Below are positions 22,336 to 35,224 of a stretch of DNA of 64,000 nucleotides, in pieces. Below the pieces are notes generated by a model. It searched no databases and was not told the DNA's origin. It saw nothing but the letters and a program-made list of their open reading frames with translations. Origin of the DNA: Tolypeutes matacus (lineage: Eukaryota; Chordata; Mammalia; Cingulata; Chlamyphoridae); contig JAKSZT010054308.1 in the NCBI GenBank assembly GCA_026826555.1, positions 1,042,174 through 1,106,173 on the forward strand. The letters run 5' to 3'. Positions within the stretch are counted from its first letter, which is position 1. The number at the start of each line of letters is the position of its first letter. Position numbers and translations under genes: made by a program.

Positions 22336-23875
22336 GAAAACTTAGGACCTGGGGAAATGCCACTGGCTGTCCTGAGAGAGGTAGGCAACAAGGAGGCAGC
22401 ACGCACTTTTCGTTAATCCTAGAGCCCCTTTCGCCCCCAGAACCCTCACCAGCCTCCCTATTTCTCCCTAACTCCTCTCCATCCTTTTCTACATTCTCTG
22501 CAGTCTCTCACATTGCACAATTTCTCAATTACAGGAAATAATCAGAAGATCTGATTATTTCCTTCTGTTATTTCCTATAATCAGATGACTGTCATATGCA
22601 AATTTTATCATCTAGGGATGAATAAAACCAGAACCCAGCTCTCAAGGAGTTAATTATACATTGAGAGACCAAACACAAGTAATTACAATGCCAACATGGT
22701 CGTATATGTGAAAACCCCCTTTTTTTTAATAAAGAGCTTGCTGTGAGGCAGAGGAAGCCAAGGTTGAGATGCCGAGACTCTGGAAGTACCTGGGACCTAG
22801 GGTTTCAGGAAAAACCTGGGACCTAGAGGGCTTAATGAGGATAAAAAGCAGATTCAGTAATACATGGGTGGGGAGAAAGAGAAACCTGGGGACAGAGAGG
22901 GGAGTTCCAGAATTGCTGGTTTGGAAGGTGAGGTTTCCCAGAAATTATGAGGATTATGACTGAAGGCAGCTGCAGAGGAGTCAGGAGGAGGGGTCCAAAC
23001 TCGGGAGAGCAGAGGGTGGAGGGTCCAAGAAGAGGGGCTGCTAGAAGGGCCTGGCTGTGGATGCCGAAGCTGGCTGGAAAGAGGGCAGGGCAGGAGGCTG
23101 CTGCGAGCAGCATGGCTCAGAGACCCCCAGGAGGGCTGGTTGATGAAGGCCACGGGAAAGCAAGGGGGTGGCCAAGGCTTGGTAAGGGCTGAGCCCAGAG
23201 GCAGCAGGACCGTGGCCTGAAGATTCCCGTGGGCCTGAGGAGAAGCTGAGCCCTCCTAATGCACCAGACACAGAAGGAGCAGTGGGCGTGGGTGGTACAG
23301 AAATGGGGGAGCCCAGGTGCCTGCTGGCAGGAAGCCAAGATCCACAAAACTCCAGGGAAGAGCACCTGGAGGACCCCGGCCAGGACAGATGCAAAGAGGA
23401 AAGAAAGTAGGAAGGGAGAATGTAAGCGAGAAACATCACTTTGTATGTAGCCTGGAAGGGCCTGGGGCCCAGGCTGCAGGTGCCCTGTGGGAAGGGGAAT
23501 CTAAACTTCACCTGCTGGGGAGAAGCAGGTAAACTGGGAGTCGGGCAGGACTCTGGAGCAGGAAGCTTGTGGTATTCTTGAGGTCCACTGAGACCCTACA
23601 GAAAGGTGGAGGCAGCGTAGAAACTACTTGAAGGCGGCCCAATCCACCCTACTCATTTATGGATAAGATGATGGGAAGCACAGGGGGAGGAAATGACTTC
23701 CAAAGACCACCAGCATGTCTGGTAAAGCCAGGACTAGAACCCAGCTCTCAGCCCCTCGGGCCACTTTAAACTTTAAATCAGGGTCCCATGGGCTAAGGGA
23801 CACAGATCCTGGGAAAGGTCCTACTGTGTGCTTACAGTAACACCCCTGTAAGAACACCAGGTTTCTAGTCTGCTG

Positions 23876-26206
23876 GGTGCTGAAATGCAGATACCTTGAA
23901 AGGTTGGCTTTTAACAACAGGAATTTATTAACTTTCAAGCTTTTAGTTCTGAGGCTGAGGAAAATATCCAAAACAAGAAATCATCAGGCAAAGCTTTCTT
24001 CCTGAAGACTGGCTGCCAGCAATCCTGGACTCCTCTGTCACATGACAAGGCACATGGCAGCATCTGCTGGGCTCTGGCTTTTCTTCCATATTTCCTTGCT
24101 TTTAGATTCTTGCTTCTGTGGCTTTCTCTCTCTCTCTCTGAGTTTCATTCTCCTATAAAGGATTCCAGTAAGAGGATTAAGACCCACCCTAGGTCATGAC
24201 TTAACTAAGTAATCTAATCAAGACGTCCTACTTGCAATGGGTTTACTCCCACAGGAACGGATTAAGTTTAAGAACACACTTTTCTGGGATCCATACAGCT
24301 TCCTCAAACCATCATACTCCACCCGCTGGACCCAAAAAAAAACAAAGTATTTCCAAATTAAAAATGCATTCGTTCCTTCACAGTACCCCCAAAGCCTTAA
24401 ATCATTTCAGCAACAACATTAAATACAAAGTCTCATCAAAATTGGTTACAGGTATGGTCTGTCCTGGAACACAGTTCCCCTCTGGTTGGGGGTCTGTGAA
24501 GCTTAGAGAACAGGTGTCTGCTTCCAATATCCAATGGAGGGACAGTAAGAGGATAAACATTCCCTTTCCCATAGTAAGAAATTGGAAGGAAAACAAGGAT
24601 CAAGGGTCCCAAGCAGCTCTGAAACCCTGTAGGGCATGCTCCATTAGGTGTCAGGGTCTGAGAGTCATCTGCAGAACAACGCTTTGTCCGCGGGGTCTGA
24701 TGGAGCAGCAGCCCCACACTTCACGCGCGCGTGCACAGTGGCCATGCTCTCCCATGACACTGGGGTGATGCCTCCATCATCTTCAGGCATTGGGGTGATG
24801 GCCAGGTTCTCCGCTCCACCCTCTTCAAGCATCAGGGTGGCAGCCAGACTCTACACAATCCCCCAGGCATCTGAGAAACGTGGGATGGTAACAGTCTTCC
24901 TGAACAACGGGGTGGAAGGCACCACCTCTCCAAGCTCCTGGGCATGCTCACCCTTTCCACATACGTGGGTGGGTCTGCTCTCTTGGCCCAAGATGTCTTC
25001 AGTCCAGACCTCAGCTTCCATGGTTCTGCCATTGAAGTCATTTTTAGTTCAGTCTGTCCCTTTCAGTCCCTTTTAGTCCAGGCTGGCAGTGGTTCTGTTC
25101 ATAAGGCTCTCACAAAAAAAATATGAGATTCACATGTAGTACACAGGGGCCCAAGCCATAAGACAATAGGCCTTTCCACAGATCCTTCCTGGATGACTGC
25201 GTTTCTCAATTCTGACTTGCACTGAAATGGCTCAGTGGTTCCATGTTCAATTAAATCGTCACGTGAAGCACTATTCTCTGGGGACTCCTTTTCCAGAAGC
25301 TCAGAATTTTCCAAACCATCAGTTTCTGGTTTCTTTGTGCCCAGGAGTTCAGTTCTCAGCTTATCGCTTTCCTCTCACATTTTGCTATAAGCTGCAAAGA
25401 GAAGCCAGGCTGCATTTTCCATATTTAGTTTGGAAATCTCCTTAGCTAAATAGCCAAGCCTGTCACATTCATATTCAGCCTTCCATCTGACACCAGGACT
25501 CGATTTTGCCAAATTCTCTGCCATGTTAAAACAAGGGTCGCCTTTCTTCCAGTTTGCAAAGACACAGTCATCATTTCTGTCAAAGGCCTCATCGGAAGTC
25601 ACGTTAGTATCCATGTTTCTACCAAGTCTCTTCAAATCAATCTAGGTCTTTCCTAGATGCTTCCAGATCCACCCTTTCCCCATTTATAAAGCTGTTCCCA
25701 CATTTTTGGTATTTGCAATAACCAGCAACTCACTTTCCTGATACCCAAATTCTATTCCAGTCTTCTAGGCTGGCAAAATCCAGATACTGTGAAATGGGCG
25801 GCTTTTAACAATGGAATTTATCGGCTTAAGAGCTTACAGCTTTGAGGCTGAGAAAAATGTCCAAATCAAGGCATTATCAAGGAATGCTTTCTTCCTGAAG
25901 ACTGGCTGCCAGCAATCTTGGTCTCATCCATGACATAGCAAGGCACATGCAAGCGTCTGCTGGGCTCTCCCTTCTCTTCAAGGTTTCCATGCTTTCAGCT
26001 TCTTGCTTTTGCAGCTTTCTCTCTCTTTCTCTGAATTTCATTCTCTTATAAAGTACTCCAGTTAGATGATTAAGATGGGCTATGCCTTAAGTGAAGTAAC
26101 CCTAATTAAAAGGTCCTCCTTACAAAAGGTTTATACCCATAAGGATTGGTCAGCTTTAAGAACATATTTTCTGGGTCCATATGGCTTCAAACCATCACTC
26201 CAGTTA
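23876..26206 (-). mobile_element. MaLR-like non-autonomous provirus (LTR-internal-LTR)
   Basis: Two LTR-like copies in the same minus orientation (23876-24331 and 25766-26206) flank about 1.4 kb of internal sequence. Both share gaagactggctgccagcaat, aaggcacatg and a cataaggattgg/cacaggaacgg block, and by eye are roughly three-quarters to four-fifths identical. The internal part resembles the reverse complement of MaLR internal regions (cccgctggacccaaaa, aaatacaaagtctcatcaaa). No gag, pol or env frame is visible, as expected for MaLR elements. The divergence between the LTRs indicates an old insertion. Confidence 0.6.
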
Positions 26207-27719
26207 TAACATCAAGAGCTTAGGAGGGACAAAATTCCCTGGAGAGGAACAATAAAGGGAAGGGAAGAGACAGAGATTCGCTCCTGGTCCTGGGGGAAGG
26301 AACATGATGACTCCATTGCAGCTGCAGAAGCCTCTGCTTATTTGTTTTTTCCCTCCATTTGTTTTTAACCCAAGTGAGAAAACCATGCCCTTTCTCCAGG
26401 CCACAACCTCCCTGATTCCACAGTCAGAACAATGGCATCACATCCCACGACCCCTCATTCCAACCTCTGGCTTTGCTTGGTGGTGGGGAGGCTGGGTAGA
26501 GCTTGGGACACCTGTGTGTCAAGCCAGGCATAACCTGCCCAGGTGAGAACCTCAATGGCTCAGCCCCATCCTCACCTGGTCCTGGGACTAGAATGCTCAC
26601 CTGCCCCACTATGGCCCTCTGAGACAAAGGGCCCACTGTGAACGTGGGATCCCCAAATGTGTGGAAGCCCTCCTTGGCTGCTCTTGCTGGCCAACTGCTG
26701 ATCCTTCTCTCGTCTACACCACACTCCCATTTGACTTTCATCCTGAATCAATGCTATATATTCACAGCCACTGACTCTGCATAAAGTCTCATGGCAAAGG
26801 GCAACAGAACCAGTGTTCATTTTCATACTCATTTGTTCCTACATTAATCCTTGAATGCCAGCATTCATTGATTCAATAAATGTTAATCCAACACCACCCC
26901 AGCCAGACCCTTGCTCAGTCCTAGGAATGCAGTGGTGAATCAGGTGGAGTCCCTGCCCTTGAGGAGTCACAGGAGAACAGAGGAGACAGACCTGAAAGTC
27001 AAGAGCACAGGTTGCACAGTGTCTGCCTGCAGTCACACTTTGTTTTTAGCACATACTGTGCTTCTTTATTAAGGTTTTCCTTTTCTTTAAAATTAGTTGA
27101 CAACTTTTTAAAATTGGAGTTTTCATGTAAAAATTCCAATTCTAGAGATCACCATCACCAGGTCCACATTCTAAGTACCAGCTGTCCCTTCAAGTTACAA
27201 CCACCACCATTCACCACAGGCTCCACCACTCCCTGGTGTCTCCAAATATATGGAGTAGAACCCACGACAGTTCCTGAGTCACCCACTGGTGCTGCTGGTG
27301 TCCTCATGGCCAGCCTGCTTCACTCATTTATTTCATGTACCCTCTTCCTACAAGTGCTTCCATCTCATGTCCTTGGTGTGGAGTGAAAAGTGCTTTGATA
27401 GAGGCAGCAGAGGGAGCTGTGGGCGCGCCCAGGAGAGACTCACCCTGTGCCACCTGGGATGGCCCAAGAGGAGTTATCACAAGTCTGAGGGGGAAGGACA
27501 CATGTGAGCTGCTCCTTGCTGATGGTGCTTCCTCCATTAGCTTAAACAACAGCAGGTAGTCTGTCAGGGAGTGGGCAATAGCCAGTTCACAGGCTCGTTT
27601 AATCATGCAACAACGCACAGTCACTGACTAGTTGTGTACGTGGGAGGGGGCCGAACGCTGTCATGTGATTAGGAAGATAGGACGTAAGAGTCTGTCTCCT
27701 CGTAAATTGTGACTCACTC
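26207..27719. other. no gene; L2-like fragment at about 26860-27000
   Basis: No coding exon recognised. The stretch at 26860-27000 (attgattcaataaatgttaa, then cctgcccttgaggagtcac) is L2-like in reverse orientation. The remainder is unassigned. Confidence 0.4.
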
Positions 27720-28010
27720 ACCAAGATTTTCCCAGCATCTAGCATTAGTATCTGGCACACAGTAGGTACTCAATCAATATTTGTTGGGTAAGTGAATAAA
27801 ATGGGAACTGATAATAATAATAGCTTTTATTTTAACTGAGCTCTTCCAAGGGCCTGGCACTGTTCAAAACACTTTACGTGTGTTTTCACATTAGTCCTCA
27901 TAACATGACAAGGTAAGGCCTGTTATTATCCTGTTGTCTAGATAAGGAAAGTGAAGCACAGAGAAGTCAAGTAAATTGCCTAAGGTCACACAGCCACTCT
28001 GAGCCCTTAA
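27720..28010 (-). repeat. MIR SINE and adjacent old repeat fragment
   Basis: Contains gggcctggcactgttcaaaa, cacattagtcctcataacat, ataaggaaagtgaagcacag and gcctaaggtcacacagccac, in the reverse-complement MIR order. Confidence 0.75.
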
Positions 28011-29599
28011 GCACTACTCCATATGCCATTCCAGCAATGCAAAGCAGGATGAGCCCAGGGCCACAGTATGGTACACAGGGGCTGCCACAGGCCATCAGAG
28101 GGCAGAGAGGGCAGGAGGAGCTGGGGTAGGGGAGAAAGCCTTCATGAAGGAGAGTAGCGAAAGGGTGTGCAGAGGTGGAAGAGGATAAGCATATTCTCTG
28201 ACGCAGGCCAGGTGACTGAGAGGAGCAAGGCCGTGAGGAAAAGGGACCATAGAAGGGCAGTGGGCAGGGGTGGCTCTAAGGACACACCATCCTTCCCAAA
28301 CAGGAGTGTCTCCCACCTGCTGAGCCTTGAATAAGAAACTTCCCTTGAGGGGTTACAGCCAGTTATTAGACTCAGGCAAAATACGTAAATAACTTTACTC
28401 CAGGAAAGGAAGTGTTAAGAGTGAGAAAGACATGGGGAAAAAATTCTAGGGAATGGAGAAGAGGAAGAGATTGCTTCCCAATGGGAACAGAGCAGGTTTC
28501 CTGGATGAGGTAGCAGGAGGTAGCAGGAGGGATTTGGGGGCTTTACCCTGAGGAGTCAGGGAAGGGCACTGCAGGGTGAGAGCACCAAGGCAAAGGCCAG
28601 GAAGTGGCAAGGTTGGAGGGGGCACCGTACACCCATAGTGGGGGACGGGGAGGTGACAGGACAGTGCCCATCACCAGAGGGCCCTGTGCACCTGCTGAGC
28701 CATCTCATGTTTCTCACAGGGACGATGGGCGCCACTGGAGGGTTGTAGCAGAGGAGGGGCAAGTCTCGCCTACTCGGGGGCAGCAGAAAGAACGCTGTCT
28801 TCTTATCCATTCCTGCGGAATGTGAACCCCACGTCAGGAGCAGGATTTAGAAGCATATGGTGAGAAATGCTAGAAGCACATTCACTCTGAGAATCTCTCA
28901 CTCCAATTGCAAGAGGGTGGTATAGGCAGAATCATCCTTCACCAGGTCCCAGGAGACTGGGCTGCTCCTGCTAGGTCTCCAGCCAGCAGTGTACCCTTGG
29001 TCAGGTCCCTCCCTAGGCGTCAGGTTCCACATCAGCATGGCAAGGGGATCGACTGCCTCGAGGGCCTTCTAATCCTTACACCCATGAATCTAAGCACCCT
29101 GCCCCTACCCCCACCCTCCCAAGAGCACTCAGCACAGTGTCAGGCAAATAGAAGGGAAGGCTCGGTGCACCCTGGTGAGCTGAGCGGGATGGACAGGCTG
29201 CCCACGTGGGGGAGGCAGAGTGACTTGGGGCTCCCACGAGTCCTCAGCCACCACCTCGCCCAGATGGGATGGTACCTAAGACCTCAAGGCTCAATGGGGG
29301 CAGCTGCAGATTGAAAGGTGCCATAGGAGAGGCATGTAGACCCGTGCCCACTGGCTTGGGCAGCACAGGGAGTGGGTGAGGGGGAAGTGAACTAGCCAAG
29401 CTGCTTCCTACCAAGTCAGCTCTAGGCCCAGGGCAGGGAATTTCACAAAAGGGAAAAGGGAGCTATGTGACCACTTCCTGTCCCACCCCATGCCCAGTCT
29501 GGCTTCCTGGCAGTGACAGCCCAGCTCGAGATTACCACACGGCTCACCTGTGAAGCAATCATCCCCAAGGGAGGGACGGGCACCCCAGCCAGGGGCTGC
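28011..29599. other. no gene; region upstream of S100A9
   Basis: No coding exon recognised. It holds the distal upstream region of S100A9. Open frames are short and show no family resemblance. Confidence 0.4.
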
Positions 29600-29606
29600 T
29601 ATAAAT
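29600..29606 (+). promoter_or_regulatory. S100A9: TATA box of S100A9
   Basis: The TATA element tataaat (inside gctataaatg) lies about 25-30 bases upstream of a stretch closely matching the first non-coding exon of human S100A9. Transcription should start near 29630. Confidence 0.8.
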
Positions 29607-29629
29607 GTCTGACCAGCACTGCTCTGTCA

Positions 29630-29659
29630 AAACCCTTCTGGTTTGGCTCCTCGGCTTTG
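29630..29659 (+). other. S100A9: S100A9 non-coding exon 1
   Basis: The 3' part, ggctcctcggctttg, matches the human S100A9 5' leader and is followed directly by the donor gtaagtg at 29660. The 5' border is inferred from the TATA box. The leader joins exon 2 at 30035, after tcctcag. Confidence 0.75.
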
Positions 29660-30049
29660 GTAAGTGAGCTGCCAGCTCCCTGGGCCAGGAACCTGCCTGC
29701 CAATTCTTTCTTTTCTTGCCCCACTCAACTTCCTTGCAAGCCCTCCTCCTGGAAGCCCTCCTTGATTGGCCCCACCCACTTTAAAGGCTCCCTCACATTT
29801 TCTTTACATCATGTTCTGCCAGAGCCTCCTGCCCTCAAATGTTTTGCTTTTTGGCATTCTCTAGATTTCCTAAAAACCATTTATCACATGTGTGTGACAA
29901 ATGGAAACAGGATTTTCTCCCATGCTTTCTATTTGCTTTGTATGGTTTTGCCCTCCCTTCTTGCAAGCACCCAGTCAAGGAAGCTGACAGACTTTTCTTC
30001 TAAGCACCCCAACCCTTGCTTCTGCAGTCCTCAGACAGAGTGTGCGAAG

Positions 30050-32171
30050 ATGTCGGACGAAATGTCTCAGATGGAGAGTTGCATAGAGACCATCATCAAC
30101 ATCTTCCACCAGTACTCTGCACGGCTGGGGAACCCAGACACACTGAACCAGAAAGAATTCAAACAGCTGGTGAAAAAAGAGCTGCCCAACTTCCTCAAGG
30201 TAGGACTGAATCCTGGCAGGCTGGACCCAGCCTCCCAGCAGTTTGGGCTGAAAGGGGGTGCTCTGCAGTGGCCAAGGAGGAAATCCCTGCTCCTTCACCC
30301 CAGGCTCCAGGGCAGTGAGTGTCCTGTCCCTAGAGGGGCTCAAACCAACAGAGTCAAGAAAGACTGAGTGGACATTGCTGTCCTGCTGAGTGCAAGGCCC
30401 AGTCCTGGGCGTGGAGATGTGGTGGGAAAAGGAGATGCCCTGCCGCTGCCCTCAGGAAACCACAACCCCAGCAGGGTAGACGCACAGCCAAGATGCTGAC
30501 AAACAGCAAGGAAAAGCCAGACGCCAACCCTGAGGCCTGGAAGAAAAGGCCTTCAGTCGCGGGGTGATCCGGGTGGGGTGGGCAGCGGTGACCTTAGGGG
30601 AGGCAAGAAAGGCCACTGTGACGTGGGTGGGGCTTAAGCTGAGACTGAAGGTTGAGAAGCATGACAATGAGGATGACCTTTGGCAGGAAGCTGAGGGGAC
30701 CCTAAGCCTCACATGGGAACTTGCAGCAGGAGAGCTTTTCTAATGCATGTGGGAAGGCGCCAGCCCAGCCCTGGCACTCAGCCAGCACTTAGCAAATGTT
30801 GGTGGGTCTTTTTGTTTCCTGCTCCCAAAATGACTGGGCAGTTCAAGGATAAGGAGTGTTTCCACCAGCCCTTTTCTTTCCTTTTCAGATTTGGGGAGTT
30901 TGGGGAAACAGAGACCTGGCCTGGGAGGGATGGGACACTGGGTCCTCAATCAGGTTCCATCCCCGGAGCAGGAGGAGGTATTAGGGACCCTGACAGCTCC
31001 CAGAGGCACAGCTCTCAGGCAGGCAGGGTGCTGGGTCAGGGTAGACGAGAGAGGGCACGGCCAGAAGGTCATGTGTCCCTCACTCACGGGGCAAGTCCTC
31101 CTCCATGGGCCCCCACACTCACTGACCCCACCTCAGTCCCTGCCAGAAGCAGGGTAATAGGTGGGAGGTTGGGGCAGGGACCTCTCTGACCTGCTGAGGA
31201 CAAAAGTACAGGAAAGCACAGCGTGTTGACATGCTGCCAGAGCGAGAAGGGACCTGGGAAGTCAGCTCGGCACCCCACAGCTTCCAGATGGGGAGCAGGC
31301 CCAGAGACGGCAAGGGTGCCAGCCAGGGTGGCGGAGCTGAACCTGGAATCTACTCCCTTCTATGTTACCTCTTTCTACACAGCTGGATCCTTTCACCTCA
31401 CCTCCTGTCTCCCCTGGTCACTTCATCTCCACTGCTATCTGCCTCCACCCAAGCCCCCTAACATCTTGTTTTCTGGAGACTTCAGGGAGATCAGCTTGTC
31501 CTCGAGGGTGGGTTTGGGGGGAGGAAATAGGACAGTACCAGGCTAGAGGGTCAGATCTGAATTTCCACTCTTCTGCTTCTAAGCCCTGTCAATCTGGAAA
31601 AAAATTAATGAACTTTTACAAGACTTGGTCTCCTCAGCTCTTCCTCCAGGAAGATGCCAAACCTTGGGTAAAGCACTGACCTCAGTCTCCTTCTGTAACA
31701 CAGAGGTCAAAGCAGTCCCTAAGTCATGGGGCTCCATGGGGAATAGACTGGGAAGGGCCCTGCACATGCCCACATCTGCTACCCCCAGGCACTCAGTCCA
31801 AGGTTGTACATGGCCCCCACGGGGCCAGGATTCCCTGGGCTTTTGCCCTCTGCTCATCTGCAGGGCTCCCTAATGTCCACCCATGGCCACACCCTGCCCT
31901 GACAGCTCTCTCTACCTACCCACAGAAGCAGAAGAAGGATGACGAGGCCATAAACCACATCATGGAGGACCTGGACACAAACTCAGACAAGAGTATGTCC
32001 TTTGAGGAGTATGCCATTCTGATTGCGAGGCTGACCCACGCCTCCCACGAGGAGATGCACAAGAACAGCCCCGGCCACGGCCACGGCCACAGCCATGGGC
32101 CAGGCCTTGGAGAGGGTGGCCATGGCCACGGCCATAGCCACGGGGGTCACGGCCATGGCCACAGCCACTGA
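30050..32171 (+). CDS. S100A9: S100A9 (calgranulin B, calprotectin subunit) with expanded His-rich tail
   Basis: Coding exons 30050-30199 and 31926-32171 (phase-0 intron, gtagga...cccacag) give 131 residues against 114 in human. Together with S100A8 it forms calprotectin of neutrophils and epithelia, which sequesters Zn, Mn and Fe and acts as an alarmin. The N-terminal S100 EF-hand is within residues 1-50, and a canonical loop runs D67 to E78 ([12 protein letters not shown]). Known metal ligands are all in register: H20 and D30 for the zinc site, H91, H95, H103 and H105 for the six-His site. The tail after H95 is expanded: [12 protein letters not shown] units begin at residues 100, 115 and 124, the first two separated by PGLGEG, giving 12 histidines in residues 101-131. 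The human Cys3 position is Asp; the only cysteine is C11. The chosen ATG gives the usual short S100 N-terminus; a second ATG lies four codons on. Confidence 0.96.
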
Positions 32172-32310
32172 GCAGGAGGCCCAGGCCTCCCTCCCTGGCC
32201 CAAGCCGGGCTCCACCTCTGGGGAAAGGGGGAGATGGCTGCAGCTCCACAGAGCTCAGAAGCTGCTGAGCCATGTCGCCTTCACGTGTGCCTGGGGGGCT
32301 GGGGGTGGAC

Positions 32311-32316
32311 AATAAA
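32311..32316 (+). terminator. S100A9: S100A9 polyadenylation signal
   Basis: AATAAA lies 140 bases after the S100A9 stop codon, in a short 3' UTR as is usual for S100 genes. Cleavage is expected around 32330-32340. Confidence 0.85.
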
Positions 32317-32339
32317 GTCTTCCTCCACACCAGTGCTCT

Positions 32340-33650
32340 GCATGCTTCTTTCACCACCCCTCTCCCCTCCTCTCCCGCTCATGCGTCTGTGTGCTGGGCA
32401 GCCCTGCCCTTGACCTTGGCTCGGGCCCTTCCTTTGGTAATGACAGCATGAGAAACAGCAGTGTGTGGTCAACTCGAGCTGCCTCTCTGACCGTTTCCTC
32501 ACCTCCAACTTCAGGCCCCACCACTCAGGACCCAGCCACCCCACCCCGCCCAGGACCTCCCTGATCCAGCCCATCTAATAGGCCCTTGTCACCTCAGAAC
32601 TCAAGAGAGCAGGTGTCTCCCCTCCCCTAAACATGCCTGCCATCTCCACCCCCCAGCCCCGACTCACTCTTTACCCATCTATACAGCCATCCCTCTCCTA
32701 ATTTAACTCGTGAAGTCTCCAGAAATGGATCTAGACCGGGCCAGGTCTAGGGAGGAAAACCAGACAATTGGGAACAGGGACAAATCAGGTGCTCAGCCAC
32801 ACACTCATTTCTGGATCTCAGAGAGCAGTCGGGGTCCACCAACCGAGCATCTCAGCTCTGCGTGTGGGGGTGGGAGCCAAGGGAGGGACTCACGGGGGTA
32901 GAAGTCAGGGAGCCTGGCCCCCCCAGCCCAGCCCAGGCAGGAGCATCCAGTGAGTAGAACACCTCCTGCCAGTCACAAGACACGGGTTCCCAGCCTGACT
33001 CTGCAGCTAGAAGTCTCCATTTTACAAGGAGGAGGTCGGGCGCTGGTCCAGGGAGCCTTTCGGGCCTGAAGATTCTGATTCTAAGCTTGAGGACAAGCTG
33101 ACCTCCCCAAGGTGACCAGAGGCCCCTCCAGGCCCTGGTCAGTAGCTGGGAGCTCAGGCCAGCAAGGTGGCCGTTTCCCCTCTGCAAGACCTGTGGCCAG
33201 GCCTGACTCGCAGATTCCCAACTGCTCGTTTAAGAGACATTTGAATGGCTCCTCTGCCATCACTCCCTGCCCTCTGGCCTGAGAGTCTCACCCCAAAGGC
33301 CCTTACCCAGGTTACAACTAGACCGCAGTGGACCTACCAAATCAGAGTCCAAATCGTGGTCCTTTCAGCAGAGAGAAGACTCCAGGTAAGAATTCAGGGA
33401 TCCCAGGGCAGTTTAGAAGTCATCTAGTCTCCCATGTACAGACTAAACTGAGGCATAGATCATGCAAGTGGTAGACTTGGTCAAAATAGTGCAGTGAGAG
33501 AAGAGGGCTTCCATCCCACCTATTATTAACACATTGCTTTAGTCTAGTGCATTTTTTACAATTCATGGAAGCCCATTTTTATAATTGTGTTATTAACTGC
33601 TGTCCTTTGTTTACAATAGGGCTCACTGTGTTATACAGTCTTAGTCTTAC
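32340..33650. other. no gene recognised
   Basis: Downstream of S100A9. The stretch is GC-moderate without a convincing exon or a repeat that I can name. Confidence 0.4.
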
Positions 33651-33900
33651 AGTTGTTTTTTTTTAATTTTTATTCTAGTAACATGTATACAATCTAAATT
33701 TTCCCATTAATCGCAATCACATAGATAATTTAGTGCTGTTAATTACATTCACAGTGTTATGCTACCATTACCACCATTCATTAGCAAAACTTCACAATCA
33801 AATCAAAATAAAATTCTGTATGATTTAAGCATTAACTCCTCACTCTCCCACACTTCTACTCTTGCACTTCAAATACTGAATTGTAACCCATTGTCTGTAT
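33650..33900 (-). repeat. L1-like fragment
   Basis: Contains tgttaattacattcacagtg followed by ttatgctaccattaccacca, a block common in reverse-oriented mammalian L1 sequence. Confidence 0.45.
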
Positions 33901-34743
33901 GTTGGACTGTGTCCTCCTAAAGACAGGGGCTATGGCTGATTTGCTCCACATCCCAAGGTCCCAGGCACAGGATCTCGGTGAGCAACGGTGGATGAACAAA
34001 TGAAGGCAGATGGTCCAAGGACCCTACGGAGTGGAGGCTGGAGGTTGGAGCAGAAGTGAGTCTGTTAAGAGGATGGTAGAAACTTGGGTGATGGGAATAC
34101 GAGGTGGAGACTGCTTCGAGGAGATGGGGGTATAGCCACTGTCTGGTAATGTGGAGGCAAGGGGAAGGTAGAACAGCTGAGCAACAAGGTGGAAGTGAGG
34201 GCAGACCTTCTCAGATGCCCAGGGCTCTTCCTTTTGCCTTATCTCTCTGCTAACTCAAAGTGTAAGAGGGTTGCTCTAGATCCCAGGGGAAGGTCTGACT
34301 GCAAGCCACTTTTACAGGGACCTGTGGGATTTTCTTTAAAGATCATTTAACAGATTTGGTCAAGATGACTTAACACCTTCCATCCCATTAATTCCTTCCA
34401 TTCCAAAAACCTGGTTCTGTGAAGTAGAGAGAAATGACTTCTTCCCTCAGATAGAGAGCCGGAGCTTCATTCTCCAGGTATAAGTTCTGGTCCAGGTGAG
34501 AACTGGTGGCTGCTTCTATGATTACTGAGCCCTTTGGGGAAGCATGAACTTTGGGGACTTCCCTGGTGTCCTAGCGACTAAAGACCAGAGAGGGTCTGTC
34601 ATCTGATGTTCCCTTAAGGGGACGTACCCTCCAGCCCGGGGGTGAGGAGTGGAGCCTGAACATCTGGTTGCCTTTCTGGGATGGATGGGGAAGAGGCAGC
34701 GGTGGCCTGGGCTGCTAGACTCCTCCAGTTACTCAGCAGCTCC

Positions 34744-35158
34744 CTGTGATGGTTTGAAGCTGTATGGACCCCAGAGAAGTATGTTCTTAAAGTTAATCCA
34801 TTCCTGTGGGTGTGGACCCTTTGTAAGTTGGATCTTTTGGCAAGTAGGATCTTAACTTGAGATGCGACCCACCTCATCTGGAGTGGGTCTCAATGCCCTT
34901 ACTGCAGTCCTTTATAAACAGAGGACTGAAAAGCCACACATAGGAAAAAAGCTGCAGAGAAGCCAGGAGAGACGAGCAGAGCCGCCATGTGCCTGATGGC
35001 CCACAGCGGCAACTCAGCGAGACAGCAGCTCCGATGACGCCTTGATTTAGACATTTTCACAGCCTCATAACTGTAAGCTTTTAACCTAATAAATTCCCGT
35101 GGAAAAAAGCCAATACATTTCTGGTATTTTGTATTGGCAGCTTTTAGCAAACTAAAAC
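34744..35158 (+). mobile_element. MaLR-like LTR, plus orientation
   Basis: Begins tgtgatggtttgaagctgta and continues with gttcttaaagttaatccatt, cctgtgggtgtggacccttt, cagtcctttataaac, taacctaataaattcccgtg and a final agcaaactaaaac. This is the forward version of the LTR family seen in reverse at 23876-26206 and about 4504-5660. It is a solo copy. Confidence 0.6.
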
Positions 35159-35224
35159 TGTCTAAATGTGCTCTGGGGCAGAAGTGATATGAGATGGTTC
35201 CAGAATTCGGGGAAGAAATGAATT

